From Streptomyces sp. 135 (GTDB lineage Bacteria; Actinomycetota; Actinomycetes; Streptomycetales; Streptomycetaceae), in contig NZ_CP075691.1 of assembly GCF_020026305.1 (NCBI RefSeq), positions 1,984,001 to 2,048,000 on the forward strand: a stretch of 64,000 nucleotides of DNA, in the 5' to 3' direction. The notes below the pieces were generated by a model that searched no databases, had not been told where the DNA came from, and saw only the letters and a program-made list of their open reading frames with translations. A program made the position numbers and the translations under genes. This document shows positions 42,413 through 52,281 of the stretch, in pieces (position 1 is the stretch's first letter; every line of letters starts with the position of its first letter).

Positions 42413-43426
42413 GTGCCAAACGTGACCCGAGCCGACCTCGCTCAAGCCGCGCGGAACCCGCTCGCCTTCATCGCCGAGCGCTGGACCCCCACCCAGCGGA
42501 CCGTCCAGCGGGCGGCCTTCATCTCCCTCGCCATGACGGTGGTCATCGTGGTGACGGGCGGAGCCGTCCGGCTGACCGGTTCGGGGCTCGGCTGCCCGAC
42601 CTGGCCCAAGTGCACGGAGGACTCCCTCACCGCGACGAGCGAGATGGGCTTCCACGGCTACATCGAGTTCGGCAACCGCGTCCTGACGTACGTGCTGTGC
42701 GCCGCCGTCGGCTGGGCGATCATCGCGGCGCGCGCGCAGAAGCCGATGCGGCGCAGCCTCACCCGGCTCGGCTGGACGCAGTTCTGGCTGGTCATGGGCA
42801 ACGCCGTACTCGGCGGCATCGTCGTACTCGTCGGCCTGAACCCCTACACGGTCGCCGCGCACTTCCTGCTCTCCTCGGCCCTGATCGCGATCGCCGCCAT
42901 CATGTGGCAGCGCTCCCGCGAGGGCGACACCGAGCCGCGCCCGCTGGTCGGCAAGGCCGTGGCGCAGCTGGTCTGGTTCCTGGTGGCGGCCTCGGTGCTG
43001 CTGATCGCGGTCGGCACGGTCGTGACCGGCGCCGGGCCGCACGCGGGCGACTCCAGCGACGTGCCGCGGATGAACCTCGCCCCGGTCGGTCTGGACTGGG
43101 AGGGCGTCACCAAGCTGCACGCGGTGCTCGCCTGGATCGTGGTGACGCTGACCTTCGCCCTGTGGTTCGTCCTCAAGGCGGTGGACGCGCCGCGCGGCCC
43201 GCTGGCCCGCACCCGCGACCTGTTCCTGATCCTCCTCGCCCAGGGCGCCATCGGCTACGTCCAGTACTTCACGGACCTGCCGGAGATCCTGGTCGGCCTG
43301 CACATGTTCGGCTCGTGCCTGGTGTGGATCGCCGTGCTGCGCGTGCTGCTGTCCCTGCGGGAGCGGCCGCTGCCCACGGCCGGGGTGCCCGCGCAGGCGG
43401 ACGACTCGCGGCTCTCGGTGGTCTAG
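42413..43426 (+). CDS. ctaA: Heme A synthase CtaA (COX15 family)
   Basis: A 337-residue eight-helix membrane enzyme that oxidises heme O to heme A for cytochrome aa3 oxidase. Haem-binding histidines are visible in MGFHGYIEFGNR, TVAAHFLLSS, TKLHAVLAWI and LVGLHMFGSC. The conserved outside Cys pair is in GSGLGCPTWPKC. TACGAT at 42400-42405 puts the transcript start near the GTG at 42413 (leaderless), and favours it over the ATG at 42404. The gene stops at a 14-bp palindrome shared with the convergent amidohydrolase. ctaB is 1.6 kb downstream. Confidence 0.94.
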   Translation: MPNVTRADLAQAARNPLAFIAERWTPTQRTVQRAAFISLAMTVVIVVTGGAVRLTGSGLGCPTWPKCTEDSLTATSEMGFHGYIEFGNRVLTYVLCAAVGWAIIAARAQKPMRRSLTRLGWTQFWLVMGNAVLGGIVVLVGLNPYTVAAHFLLSSALIAIAAIMWQRSREGDTEPRPLVGKAVAQLVWFLVAASVLLIAVGTVVTGAGPHAGDSSDVPRMNLAPVGLDWEGVTKLHAVLAWIVVTLTFALWFVLKAVDAPRGPLARTRDLFLILLAQGAIGYVQYFTDLPEILVGLHMFGSCLVWIAVLRVLLSLRERPLPTAGVPAQADDSRLSVV

Positions 43427-43427
43427 A

Positions 43428-43441
43428 GGCCTCTAGAGGCC
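43428..43441. repeat. 14-bp palindrome holding two stop codons
   Basis: GGCCTCTAGAGGCC is a perfect palindrome within two tandem TCTAGAGGCC copies (43422-43431, 43432-43441). The first copy supplies the TAG of ctaA and the second, read in reverse, the TAG of the amidohydrolase gene. It may act as a small convergent terminator or be a tandem duplication. Confidence 0.7.
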
Positions 43442-44512
43442 GTACACGCGGCAGGCGTTGCCCGCCGCGATCAGGCCCGCCACGCGCTGCGCGTCGGTGA
43501 GCGACCAGGCCCCCTCGGCGACCCAGCCGCCGAGGACGCGCCCGAGCGCCTCGCGGAACAGCCGGGCCCCCACGACATGCAGCTCCGGCAGCCCGTGCGC
43601 GCCGCTGGAGAACAGCAGCTTGCCGAAGGGCGCCAGTTCGAGGATCTCCGCGAGCACGGCCGCCGCCCGCGCCCCGGTGCGTACGAGCGCGGGCCCCAGG
43701 TCGGTGTACACATGCGGGAAGACGGCCGCGAGGTGGGCGGCGCCGCGGTGGTACGGATAGCCGTGCAGGAGCACCAGATCGGTGCCGAGGCCCGCGGTGG
43801 CGCGGGCGAAGTCCCCGAAGTGCGTCTGGGGGTCACCGGCGCCCGCGTGCAGCTGGAGCGGCCGGCCGGAGGCGACCGCGATCCACAGCAGATGCCGCAG
43901 CAGCACGGGGTCGGCGAGCTCCCCGCCCACCTGCCGCCCCGCGAGCCAGCGCCCCACCGCGCCCCGCACCTCCCCCGGCCCCGGTGGCCGCGCCGCGAGG
44001 GCGAGCGGATGGCGCACCCCCGCGACCGAGGTGAAGGCGACGGCGTGCGCGGCCGCGCCGTGCACGGACTCGGCGAGGTTGGCGAGGAAGGAGTCGGCGG
44101 TCCCGGAGGTGTCGGCGACCTGCTCGGCGAGGAGCTCCAGGCGCACGATCTCGCGGGCCTCCGCGTCGCCCGTGGACGCCATCTCGCCGGGCCCGGTCAG
44201 ATCCCCCGGCAGCCCCGTGTCGACGAGGTACGTCGTGATGCCGCTGCCCCGCAGCAGCCGCCGCCCCGACTCCAGGACGCCGAGATCGCGGCGCCGGGCG
44301 AGGTAGCGGGCCGGCGGGCAGTGCGGTTCGAGGCCCAGCAGCGGCGGGCACCAGCGGCGCACCGCGAAGCCGGTCTGGGTGTCGAAGAAGGTGGTGCCGG
44401 GGGCGGGCGGTCCCTCGCCCCGGCCGAGGTGGGCCTCGAAGGTGCCGAGGCCCAGCTCCGTACGGAGGACGCCATGGCAGTACTGGTCCACCAGGGACGG
44501 CGTTTCGATCAT
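43433..44512 (-). CDS. Amidohydrolase family protein
   Basis: A 359-residue TIM-barrel amidohydrolase of the type linked to glutamine-synthetase-like enzymes (FluG N-terminal half). Features are VDQYCHGVLRTELGL near the N-terminus (the metal-motif HxH is modified here to HG), LQLHAGAGDPQTHFGDFARA, VLLHGYPYHRGAAHLA and VYTDLGPALVRTGARAA. The metal site may be partly altered. The substrate may be a gamma-glutamyl amine, which is inference from homologues. No synthetase is beside it. Its stop lies in the palindrome at 43428-43441. Confidence 0.82.
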   Translation of the reverse strand: MIETPSLVDQYCHGVLRTELGLGTFEAHLGRGEGPPAPGTTFFDTQTGFAVRRWCPPLLGLEPHCPPARYLARRRDLGVLESGRRLLRGSGITTYLVDTGLPGDLTGPGEMASTGDAEAREIVRLELLAEQVADTSGTADSFLANLAESVHGAAAHAVAFTSVAGVRHPLALAARPPGPGEVRGAVGRWLAGRQVGGELADPVLLRHLLWIAVASGRPLQLHAGAGDPQTHFGDFARATAGLGTDLVLLHGYPYHRGAAHLAAVFPHVYTDLGPALVRTGARAAAVLAEILELAPFGKLLFSSGAHGLPELHVVGARLFREALGRVLGGWVAEGAWSLTDAQRVAGLIAAGNACRVYGL

Positions 44513-44636
44513 GCGGACTCCCGCTGAATGGACCTTGCTCCTACGGTCCTAACGGGTGACCCGCGTGCCAGGTGTTGCTTTCGGCCGGTCTCGGCGGGTC
44601 GAACAACAGCACGGTTCAGGCGTCCGGCAGCGCGAC

Positions 44637-44999
44637 TCAGGCGTTCTTCGGTCCGCCGAGCTGGATGCCGGCCATGCGGGTCCACTCGTATGGCCCGGTC
44701 CGCACCTTCGCGGCGAAGTCCCCGTCGAAGTCCTCGTGGACGGTGATCCCGGACTTCTCGACGGCGCTGAGCGCGACGGCGTGGGTGGGCGCCACCAGGT
44801 CGCCCCAGCCGCCGTCCTCGCCGACGAGGACGATGCGCGCGCCCTTCTGGCCGAGGTACGCGATCTGCCCCTCGGCCCCGCCGTGCTCGCGGGCGAAGGC
44901 GCCGATCTCCTTGGCGAGCCTGGCCGCCTTCCGCTCCGCACGAGCGGCCTGCTTGCCGTCGTCCGGCTTGCTCTCGTCCACCTGCTGCGTGTCTGCCAT
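44637..44999 (-). CDS. Small conserved hypothetical protein
   Basis: A 120-residue protein: an acidic/lysine-rich N-terminus (ADTQQVDESKPDDGKQAARA) containing helices, then a beta-rich compact part QKGARIVLVGEDGGWGDLVA and SGITVHEDFDGDFAAKVRTG, ending GIQLGGPKNA. It is conserved between ctaA/ctaB in streptomycetes as far as I know. No domain assigns a role. Neighbouring haem genes suggest but do not show a function in cytochrome assembly. About 90 bp separates it from ctaB. Confidence 0.8.
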   Translation of the reverse strand: MADTQQVDESKPDDGKQAARAERKAARLAKEIGAFAREHGGAEGQIAYLGQKGARIVLVGEDGGWGDLVAPTHAVALSAVEKSGITVHEDFDGDFAAKVRTGPYEWTRMAGIQLGGPKNA

Positions 45000-45092
45000 G
45001 GGCAGGATGCTACCGACGGGTAGATCAACTGGCGACGGGCGGGGCACGTGGCGTTCGACACCACGTGCCCCGCCCGTCGGCGAAGCGAGCGC

Positions 45093-46040
45093 TCAGCGCA
45101 GGAAGGGGTCCACCGCCACCGCGACGAAGAGCAGCGACACGTACGTGATGGACCAGTGGAAGAGCCGCATCTCCTTGAGCTGGCCGCCCGTGACCTCCGC
45201 CTTGGCGCGGTTCTGGAGGCCGTGCGCCTCCCACAGCCACCAGCCGCCGGTCACCAGCGCCACCGCCGTGTAGAACCAGCCGGTGTAGCCGAGCGGCTGG
45301 AGGAGCAGCGAGACGGCGACCATGACCCAGCTGTAGAGGACGATCTGCCGGGCGACGACCTTGTTCGAGGCGATGACCGGCAGCATCGGCACGCCCACGC
45401 GCGCGTAGTCGTCCTTGACCTTCATGGAGAGCGGCCAGTAGTGCGGCGGCGTCCAGAAGAACATGACGAGGAAGAGGATGACCGGCGCCCACGACAGGGA
45501 GTTCGTGACCGAGGACCAGCCGATGAGGACCGGCATGCAGCCCGCGATGCCGCCCCAGACGATGTTCTGCGAGGTGCGCCGCTTGAGGATCATCGTGTAG
45601 ACGACCACGTAGAAGAGCAGCGCGCCGAGCGCGAGCCAGGCGGAGAGCCAGTTCACGGCGAGGCCGAAGAGCAGCGTGGAGACGACCGCGAGGGCGATGC
45701 CGAAGGCGAGGCACTCGCGGGGGCTCACCATTCCGGTGACCAGCGGCCGCTGCGACGTACGGTCCATGAGGGCGTCGATGTCGCGGTCGATGTACATGTT
45801 CAGCGCGTTGGCGCCGCCCGCCGAGAGGTAGCCGCCCAGGCAGGTCACGAAGACCAGCCAGAGGTCCGGCACGCCCTGTTCGGCGAGGAACATCACCGGA
45901 ACGGTGGTGATGAGGAGGAGTTCGATGATCCGCGGCTTGGTCAGCGCCACGAACGCCTTGACACGGGCCCCGAACGGCCGATGGCTCGGGCTAAGGTCCG
46001 TCCCGGAAACCCCCGCTGGACGGGATTCAACGGCCGTCAC
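45093..46040 (-). CDS. ctaB: Heme O synthase (protoheme IX farnesyltransferase)
   Basis: A 315-residue UbiA-family prenyltransferase with nine helices. The two Asp motifs are [18 protein letters not shown] and [40 protein letters not shown] is the usual middle signature. It joins farnesyl to haem B to make heme O, the CtaA substrate. GTG at 46040 has AGGGG 5 nt upstream and gives the usual N-terminus [13 protein letters not shown] at 46061 and GTG at 46046 are other starts. It is transcribed away from tkt. Confidence 0.93.
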   Translation of the reverse strand: MTAVESRPAGVSGTDLSPSHRPFGARVKAFVALTKPRIIELLLITTVPVMFLAEQGVPDLWLVFVTCLGGYLSAGGANALNMYIDRDIDALMDRTSQRPLVTGMVSPRECLAFGIALAVVSTLLFGLAVNWLSAWLALGALLFYVVVYTMILKRRTSQNIVWGGIAGCMPVLIGWSSVTNSLSWAPVILFLVMFFWTPPHYWPLSMKVKDDYARVGVPMLPVIASNKVVARQIVLYSWVMVAVSLLLQPLGYTGWFYTAVALVTGGWWLWEAHGLQNRAKAEVTGGQLKEMRLFHWSITYVSLLFVAVAVDPFLR

Positions 46041-46237
46041 GCACACCCCTGACAGAGACATCCCAGCGAGCCGACCGGCACCTTCTGACATGAAGATCCG
46101 GTAAAGGCTCGCGCGTACCACGCCACTGTAGACGTTGCCCATACCTCGCCCTTCGCGGGGGTGGGTTCGTGTTGAGCGTCCGGACGCGGGGTACCGAGGG
46201 TCGGGCGGCCGGTCGCGTGAGCGGCGTGGAGCGTCCT

Positions 46238-46289
46238 TTGAGCGGACACATGAGCGATACCGAACGACCATTGAGCGGACATATGAGCG
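46238..46289. repeat. 33-bp-phased repeats between ctaB and tkt
   Basis: TTGAGCGGACACATGAGCG (46238-46256) and TTGAGCGGACATATGAGCG (46271-46289) are 18/19 identical and start exactly 33 bp apart, about three turns. A degraded GTGAGCGGC copy begins near 46217. They lie in the 425-bp gene-free stretch 46041-46465 that must hold both divergent promoters. No other feature was seen there apart from CCCTGACTCAGGG (46454-46466) at the tkt start. Confidence 0.75.
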
Positions 46290-46465
46290 CTTCGTTATTC
46301 ACATGGCGAATCGCCGTGCATTCCTTTCAGGAGGCGGATCCCCGCTTGTCCCGGCAGTCTGGAATGGCTCGAAAAAATGCACGTTCTGGCAGCGGTAGGC
46401 TCGACAACGGCCGGTGAGATTCACATCGCCGGCATTCGACATGTGGAGAGGAGCCCTGACTCAGG

Positions 46466-48553
46466 GTGAGCACCAAGCCGACCACCACAGACCTCGAGTG
46501 GACCGAACTGGACCAGCGAGCCGTTGACACCGCTCGCGTCCTGGCCATGGATTCCGTACAGAAGGTCGGCAACGGCCATCCCGGTACGGCCATGAGCCTC
46601 GCGCCCGCCGCGTACACCCTTTTCCAGAAGGTGATGCGCCACGACCCGGCGGACGCGGAGTGGACCGGTCGCGACCGGTTCGTCCTTTCCGCGGGCCATT
46701 CGTCCCTGACCCTCTACATTCAGCTCTACCTGGCCGGCTTCGGCCTGGAGCTGGATGACCTGAAGGCCTTCCGCACCTGGGGCTCGAAGACCCCGGGTCA
46801 CCCGGAGTACGGGCACACGACCGGCGTGGAGACGACGACGGGCCCGCTGGGCCAGGGCGTCGCCAACGCCGTGGGCATGGCGATGGCCGCCCGCTACGAG
46901 CGCGGTCTGTTCGACCCGGCGACCCCCGCGGGCGAGTCGCCGTTCGACCACCACATCTACGTCATCGCCGGTGACGGCTGCCTGGAGGAGGGCATCTCCG
47001 CGGAGGCGTCCTCGATGGCCGGGCACCAGAAGCTCGGCAACCTCGTGATGCTGTGGGATGACAACCACATCTCGATCGAGGGCGACACCGCCACCGCGAT
47101 CTCCGAGGACACCCTCAAGCGGTACGAGGCCTACGGCTGGCACGTCCAGCGCGTGGAGCCCAAGGAGAACGGCGACCTCGACCCGGCCGCCCTGTACGCC
47201 GCGATCCAGGCCGCCAAGGCCGAGACCGAGCGTCCCTCCTTCATCGCGATGCGCTCGATCATCGCCTGGCCCGCCCCGAACGCGCAGAACACCGAGGCCG
47301 CCCACGGCTCGGCGCTCGGCGAGGAGGAAGTGGCCGCCACCAAGCGGGTCCTCGGCTTCGACCCGGAGCAGACCTTCGCGGTCTCCGACGAGGTCATCAC
47401 GCACACCCGCAAGGCCCTCGACCGCGGCCGCGAGGCCAAGGCCGAGTGGGAGAAGGGCTTCGCCGCCTGGCGCACCGCGAACCCCGAGCACGCCGCCACC
47501 TTCGAGCGGGTCGCCGCGGGCGAACTGCCCGAGGGCTGGGAGGAGCACCTCCCCGTCTTCGAGACCGGCAAGGGCGTCGCCACGCGCGCCGCGTCCGGCA
47601 AGGTCCTCCAGGCGCTCGGCGCGGTCATCCCCGAGCTGTGGGGCGGCTCCGCCGACCTCGCGGGCTCGAACAACACGACGATCGACAAGACGTCGTCGTT
47701 CCTCCCGGCGGACAACCCGCTGCCGGAGGCCGACCCGTACGGCCGCACGATCCACTTCGGCATCCGCGAGCACTCCATGGCCGCGGAGATGAACGGCATC
47801 GCGCTGCACGGCAATACCCGCATCTACGGCGGCACCTTCCTGGTGTTCTCCGACTACATGCGCAACGCCGTCCGGCTGTCCGCGCTGATGCACCTGCCGG
47901 TGACGTACGTGTGGACGCACGACTCGGTGGGTCTCGGCGAGGACGGCCCGACGCACCAGCCGGTCGAGCACCTGGCCTCGCTGCGCGCCATCCCGGGCCT
48001 GAACGTCGTACGCCCGGCCGACGCGAACGAGACCGCCATCGCCTGGCGCGAGATCCTCAAGCGGTTCACCAAGGAGTTCGGCAAGGGCGCCCCGCACGGC
48101 CTCGCGCTGACCCGCCAGGGCGTACCGACGTACGACCGCAACGAGGACGCGGCCAAGGGCGGTTACGTCCTGTTCGAGGCCGAGGGCGGCACTCCGGAGG
48201 TCATCCTCATCGGCACCGGCTCCGAGGTGCAGCTCGCCGTCGAGGCGCGCGAGCAGCTCCAGGCCGCCGGCGTTCCGACGCGCGTCGTCTCGATGCCGTC
48301 GGTCGAGTGGTTCGAGGAGCAGGACCAGGGGTACCGCGAGAGCGTGCTGCCGCCGTCCGTGAAGGCGCGCGTGGCGGTCGAGGCGGGCATCGGCCTGACC
48401 TGGTACCGCTACGTGGGCGACGCCGGACGCATCGTCTCGCTGGAGCACTTCGGTGCCTCGGCCGACGGCAAGATCCTCTTCCGCGAGTTCGGGTTCACCG
48501 CCGACGCGGTGGCCCAGGCGGCGCGGGAATCGATCGCCGCCGCTCAGCGCTGA
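46466..48553 (+). CDS. tkt: Transketolase
   Basis: A 695-residue TPP enzyme that moves two-carbon units between sugar phosphates. The N-terminal [20 protein letters not shown], the TPP motif [20 protein letters not shown] and the pyrimidine-domain [19 protein letters not shown] are intact. GTG 46466 is the start; GGAGAGGAG lies 13-21 nt upstream, a rather long spacing. It leads the pentose-phosphate operon tkt-tal-zwf-opcA-pgl. Streptomycetes often have a second copy elsewhere. Confidence 0.97.
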   Translation: MSTKPTTTDLEWTELDQRAVDTARVLAMDSVQKVGNGHPGTAMSLAPAAYTLFQKVMRHDPADAEWTGRDRFVLSAGHSSLTLYIQLYLAGFGLELDDLKAFRTWGSKTPGHPEYGHTTGVETTTGPLGQGVANAVGMAMAARYERGLFDPATPAGESPFDHHIYVIAGDGCLEEGISAEASSMAGHQKLGNLVMLWDDNHISIEGDTATAISEDTLKRYEAYGWHVQRVEPKENGDLDPAALYAAIQAAKAETERPSFIAMRSIIAWPAPNAQNTEAAHGSALGEEEVAATKRVLGFDPEQTFAVSDEVITHTRKALDRGREAKAEWEKGFAAWRTANPEHAATFERVAAGELPEGWEEHLPVFETGKGVATRAASGKVLQALGAVIPELWGGSADLAGSNNTTIDKTSSFLPADNPLPEADPYGRTIHFGIREHSMAAEMNGIALHGNTRIYGGTFLVFSDYMRNAVRLSALMHLPVTYVWTHDSVGLGEDGPTHQPVEHLASLRAIPGLNVVRPADANETAIAWREILKRFTKEFGKGAPHGLALTRQGVPTYDRNEDAAKGGYVLFEAEGGTPEVILIGTGSEVQLAVEAREQLQAAGVPTRVVSMPSVEWFEEQDQGYRESVLPPSVKARVAVEAGIGLTWYRYVGDAGRIVSLEHFGASADGKILFREFGFTADAVAQAARESIAAAQR

Positions 48554-48587
48554 CGCCCGTATACGACCAAGTAGGAGATGTAATTCC

Positions 48588-49706
48588 ATGACAGACGCAC
48601 TCAAGCGCCTCTCCGAAGAAGGCGTCGCGATCTGGCTGGACGACCTGTCGCGCAAGCGGATCACGTCCGGCAACCTCGCCGAGCTGATCGACCAGCAGCA
48701 CGTCGTGGGCGTCACGACCAACCCGTCGATCTTCCAGAAGGCCATCTCGCAGGGCGACGGTTACGACCAGCAGCTCTCCGACCTGGCGGCCCGTGAGGTC
48801 ACGGTCGAAGAGGCCATCCGCATGATCACGACGGCGGACGTCCGTGACGCCGCCGACATCCTGCGCCCGGTCTTCGACGCGACGGACGGCCAGGACGGCC
48901 GCGTGTCGATCGAGGTCGACCCGCGCCTCGCGCACAACACCAAGGCCACGGTCGCCGAGGCCAAGCAGCTCGCGTGGCTGGTGGACCGGCCGAACGCGCT
49001 CATCAAGATCCCCGCCACCCAGGCGGGCATCCCGGCGATCACCGAGGTCATCGGCCTCGGCATCAGCGTCAACGTCACGCTGATCTTCTCGCTGGAGCGC
49101 TACCGCATGGTCATGGACGCCTACCTCGCGGGCCTCGAGAAGGCCAAGGAGCGCGGCCTGGACCTGTCGAAGATCCACTCGGTGGCGTCCTTCTTCGTGT
49201 CCCGCGTGGACACCGAGATCGACAAGCGCCTGGACGGCATCGGCACCGACGAGGCCAAGGCCCTCAAGGGCAAGGCCGCCCTCGCCAACGCCCGGCTGGC
49301 CTACGAGGCGTACGAGGAGGTCTTCTCCTCGGACCGCTGGGCCGCGCTCGACAAGGCGCAGGCCAACAAGCAGCGTCCGCTGTGGGCCTCGACCGGCGTC
49401 AAGGACCCGGCGTACAAGGACACCCTGTACGTCGACGAGCTCGTCGCGCCCAACACGGTGAACACGATGCCCGAGGCGACCCTGGAGGCGACCGCCGACC
49501 ACGGTCAGATCACCGGCAACACCATCGCGGGCACGTACGACGACGCGCGCGCCGAGATCGCCGCCGTGGAGAAGCTCGGCATCGCGTACGACGACGTCGT
49601 GCAGCTCCTTGAAGACGAGGGCGTCGAGAAGTTCGAGGCCTCCTGGACCGACCTGCTCAAGTCGACCGAGGCCGAGCTCAAGCGCCTCGCTCCTGCGAAG
49701 GGCTGA
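48588..49706 (+). CDS. tal: Transaldolase
   Basis: A 372-residue actinobacterial-type transaldolase. The active-site Lys is in [19 protein letters not shown]; the N-terminal [19 protein letters not shown] and [20 protein letters not shown] are family signatures. It moves a dihydroxyacetone unit between sedoheptulose 7-phosphate and glyceraldehyde 3-phosphate. AGGAG lies before the ATG. It follows tkt by 34 bp and its stop is 5 bp before zwf. Confidence 0.97.
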   Translation: MTDALKRLSEEGVAIWLDDLSRKRITSGNLAELIDQQHVVGVTTNPSIFQKAISQGDGYDQQLSDLAAREVTVEEAIRMITTADVRDAADILRPVFDATDGQDGRVSIEVDPRLAHNTKATVAEAKQLAWLVDRPNALIKIPATQAGIPAITEVIGLGISVNVTLIFSLERYRMVMDAYLAGLEKAKERGLDLSKIHSVASFFVSRVDTEIDKRLDGIGTDEAKALKGKAALANARLAYEAYEEVFSSDRWAALDKAQANKQRPLWASTGVKDPAYKDTLYVDELVAPNTVNTMPEATLEATADHGQITGNTIAGTYDDARAEIAAVEKLGIAYDDVVQLLEDEGVEKFEASWTDLLKSTEAELKRLAPAKG

Positions 49707-49711
49707 CCACT

Positions 49712-51235
49712 TTGTCAAGCAGCAATCCGCTGCGTGACGCCGCAGACCGACGGCTCCCGCGTATCGCGGGGCCGTCGGGCCTGGTCATTTTTGGCGTCAC
49801 GGGCGATTTGTCCCGTAAAAAGTTGATGCCCGCCGTCTACGACCTCGCCAACCGAGGCCTTCTGCCGCCGGGTTTTGCCCTCATCGGCTTCGCCCGCCGC
49901 GACTGGGAGGACGAGGACTTCGCCCAGGTCGTCCATGACGCGGTCAAGGAGCACGCGCGTACGCCGTTCCGCGAGGAGGTCTGGCAGCAGCTCATCCAGG
50001 GCATGCGCTTCGTCCAGGGCAACTTCGACGACGACGAGGCCTTCGAGCAGCTCAAGGCCACCATCCAGGAGCTGGACAAGGCGCAGGGCACCGGCGGCAA
50101 CTTCGCCTTCTACCTCTCGGTGCCCCCGAAGTTCTTCCCGCAGGTCGTCCAGCAGCTCAAGAAGCACGACCTCGCCGATGCCCCCGAGGGCGCCTGGCGC
50201 CGCGCGGTCATCGAGAAGCCGTTCGGCCATGACCTGGCATCGGCCCGCGAGCTGAACGCGATCGTGCACGAGGTGTTCGCCCCGGACCAGGTGTTCCGGA
50301 TCGACCACTACCTCGGCAAGGAGACCGTCCAGAACATCCTGGCGCTGCGCTTCGCCAACCAGATGTTCGAGCCGATCTGGAACCGGTCGTACGTGGACCA
50401 CGTCCAGATCACGATGGCCGAGGACATCGGCATCGGCGGCCGCGCCGGCTACTACGACGGCATCGGCGCCGCCCGCGACGTCATCCAGAACCACCTGCTC
50501 CAGCTGATGGCGCTGACCGCGATGGAGGAGCCCGCCTCCTTCGACGCGAACGCGCTGGTCGCCGAGAAGGCGAAGGTGCTCGGCGCCGTCCGGCTGCCGA
50601 AGGACCTCGGCGCCAGCACGGTCCGCGGGCAGTACGCCGCGGGGTGGCAGGGCGGCGAGAAGGCCGTCGGCTACCTCCAGGAAGAGGGCATCGACCCCAA
50701 GTCGAAGACCGACACCTACGCGGCGATCAAGCTCGGGGTCGACAACCGCCGCTGGGCGGGCGTCCCCTTCTACCTGCGCACCGGCAAGCGCCTGGGCCGC
50801 CGCGTCACGGAGATCGCGGTCGTCTTCCAGCGCGCGCCGCACTCCCCCTTCGACCACACGGCGACCGAGGAGCTCGGGCAGAACGCGATCGTCATCCGCG
50901 TCCAGCCCGACGAGGGCATCACGGTCCGGTTCGGCTCGAAGGTCCCCGGCACCTCCATGGAGATCCGGGACGTCTCGATGGACTTCGCGTACGGCGAGTC
51001 CTTCACCGAGTCCAGCCCCGAGGCGTACGAGCGCCTGATCCTGGACGTCCTGCTCGGCGACGCCAACCTCTTCCCGCGCACGGAGGAGGTCGAGCTGTCC
51101 TGGAACATCCTCGACCCGATCGAGGAGTACTGGGACAAGCACGGCAAGCCCGCGCAGTACCCGGCAGGCACCTGGGGCCCGACCGAGGCGGACGAAATGC
51201 TCGCACGAGACGGACGGAGCTGGCGTCGGCCATGA
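49712..51235 (+). CDS. zwf: Glucose-6-phosphate dehydrogenase
   Basis: A 507-residue NADP-type dehydrogenase. The coenzyme motif is GVTGDLSRKKLMPAVYDLAN, and the substrate motif RIDHYLGKETVQNILALRFA holds the catalytic Lys/His. It makes 6-phosphogluconolactone and NADPH. The start is a TTG with GAAGGG 9 nt upstream, an unusual codon for a housekeeping enzyme. It overlaps opcA by 4 bp. OpcA encoded next is its known activator in actinobacteria. Confidence 0.97.
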   Translation: MSSSNPLRDAADRRLPRIAGPSGLVIFGVTGDLSRKKLMPAVYDLANRGLLPPGFALIGFARRDWEDEDFAQVVHDAVKEHARTPFREEVWQQLIQGMRFVQGNFDDDEAFEQLKATIQELDKAQGTGGNFAFYLSVPPKFFPQVVQQLKKHDLADAPEGAWRRAVIEKPFGHDLASARELNAIVHEVFAPDQVFRIDHYLGKETVQNILALRFANQMFEPIWNRSYVDHVQITMAEDIGIGGRAGYYDGIGAARDVIQNHLLQLMALTAMEEPASFDANALVAEKAKVLGAVRLPKDLGASTVRGQYAAGWQGGEKAVGYLQEEGIDPKSKTDTYAAIKLGVDNRRWAGVPFYLRTGKRLGRRVTEIAVVFQRAPHSPFDHTATEELGQNAIVIRVQPDEGITVRFGSKVPGTSMEIRDVSMDFAYGESFTESSPEAYERLILDVLLGDANLFPRTEEVELSWNILDPIEEYWDKHGKPAQYPAGTWGPTEADEMLARDGRSWRRP

Positions 51236-52281
51236 AGATCGACCTTACGGACACCACGTCCAGCAAGATCAACAAGGCGCTCGTGCAGGGCCGCAGGGCG
51301 ATCGGCACCCCGGCCGTCGGCATGGTCCTGACCCTCGTCATCGTCACCGACGAGGAGAACGCCTACGACTCCCTGAGGGCCGCCAACGAAGCGTCCCGCG
51401 AGCACCCCTCGCGCACCCTCGTGGTCATCAAGCGGGCCGCGCGCTCGCCCCGTGACCGCACCAACTCGCGGCTCGACGCCGAGGTGCGGGTCGGCGTGGA
51501 GGCGGGCACCGGCGAGACGGTGATCCTGCGGCTGTACGGCGAGGTCATCGACCACGCCCAGTCGGTCGTGCTTCCGCTGCTGCTGCCCGACGCCCCGGTG
51601 GTCGTCTGGTGGCCGGTGAACGCCCCGGCCGACGCCGCCAACGACCCGCTCGGCGCCCTGGCGCAGCGCCGCGTGACGGACTCGTACACGGCCGAGGACC
51701 CGATCCGGGAGCTGACCGCCCGCGCCGAGTCCTACCACCCCGGTAGCACGGACCTGGCCTGGACCCGCATCACCCCGTGGCGCTCCATGCTCGCCGCGGC
51801 GCTGGACCAGATCGCCTGCAAGGTGAAGTCGGTGCAGGTCGACGGCGAGGAGTTCAACCCGAGCTGTGAGCTGCTCGCCATGTGGCTCGCGGACCGGCTC
51901 GACGTACCGGTGCGGCGGGCGATCTCGCCGGGCCCCGGCCTGACCGGCGTACGCATGGAGACCGACTGCGGCCCCATCGTGCTCGACCGGGCCGACGGCT
52001 CGCTCGCCACGCTGCACATCGAGGGCCAGCCCAACCGCGCGGTGGCGCTCAAGCGCCGCGAGACGGCCGAGCTGATCGCCGAGGAGCTGCGGCGCCTCGA
52101 CCCGGACGACACCTACGCCTCCGCGCTCAAGTACGGCGTGGACCGGCTGGCGGAGACGCCGTCGGAGCCGGTGACGGAGACGGCCGGGGAAGCCAGGGAG
52201 CCCGGTGGCTCCCCGGCGGCCCCCGAGCCGAAGAAGGCCCCGGCGAAGAAGGCCGCCACGAAGAAGGCGGCGGCCAAGTGA
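51232..52281 (+). CDS. opcA: G6PDH assembly protein OpcA
   Basis: A 349-residue OpcA. The N-terminal SKINKALVQGRRAIGTPAVG and the later VVVWWPVNAPADAANDPLGA are hallmarks. OpcA is required for active, redox-controlled G6PDH oligomers. The C-terminal 40 residues are a Lys/Ala-rich tail (KKAPAKKAATKKAAAK), like histone-like tails, and are not part of the cyanobacterial domain. It overlaps zwf upstream (ATGA) and pgl downstream (GTGA). Confidence 0.95.
   Translation: MKIDLTDTTSSKINKALVQGRRAIGTPAVGMVLTLVIVTDEENAYDSLRAANEASREHPSRTLVVIKRAARSPRDRTNSRLDAEVRVGVEAGTGETVILRLYGEVIDHAQSVVLPLLLPDAPVVVWWPVNAPADAANDPLGALAQRRVTDSYTAEDPIRELTARAESYHPGSTDLAWTRITPWRSMLAAALDQIACKVKSVQVDGEEFNPSCELLAMWLADRLDVPVRRAISPGPGLTGVRMETDCGPIVLDRADGSLATLHIEGQPNRAVALKRRETAELIAEELRRLDPDDTYASALKYGVDRLAETPSEPVTETAGEAREPGGSPAAPEPKKAPAKKAATKKAAAK

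Noticed and set aside
46454..46466. CCCTGACTCAGGG as an attenuator hairpin at the tkt start
   Set aside because: The 6-bp arms have only one central base, too short a loop for an RNA hairpin; it could be a small protein site, without further support.
46421..48745. A 774-codon reverse-strand open frame across tkt
   Set aside because: It is the antisense of transketolase, with no ribosome site or recognisable domain.
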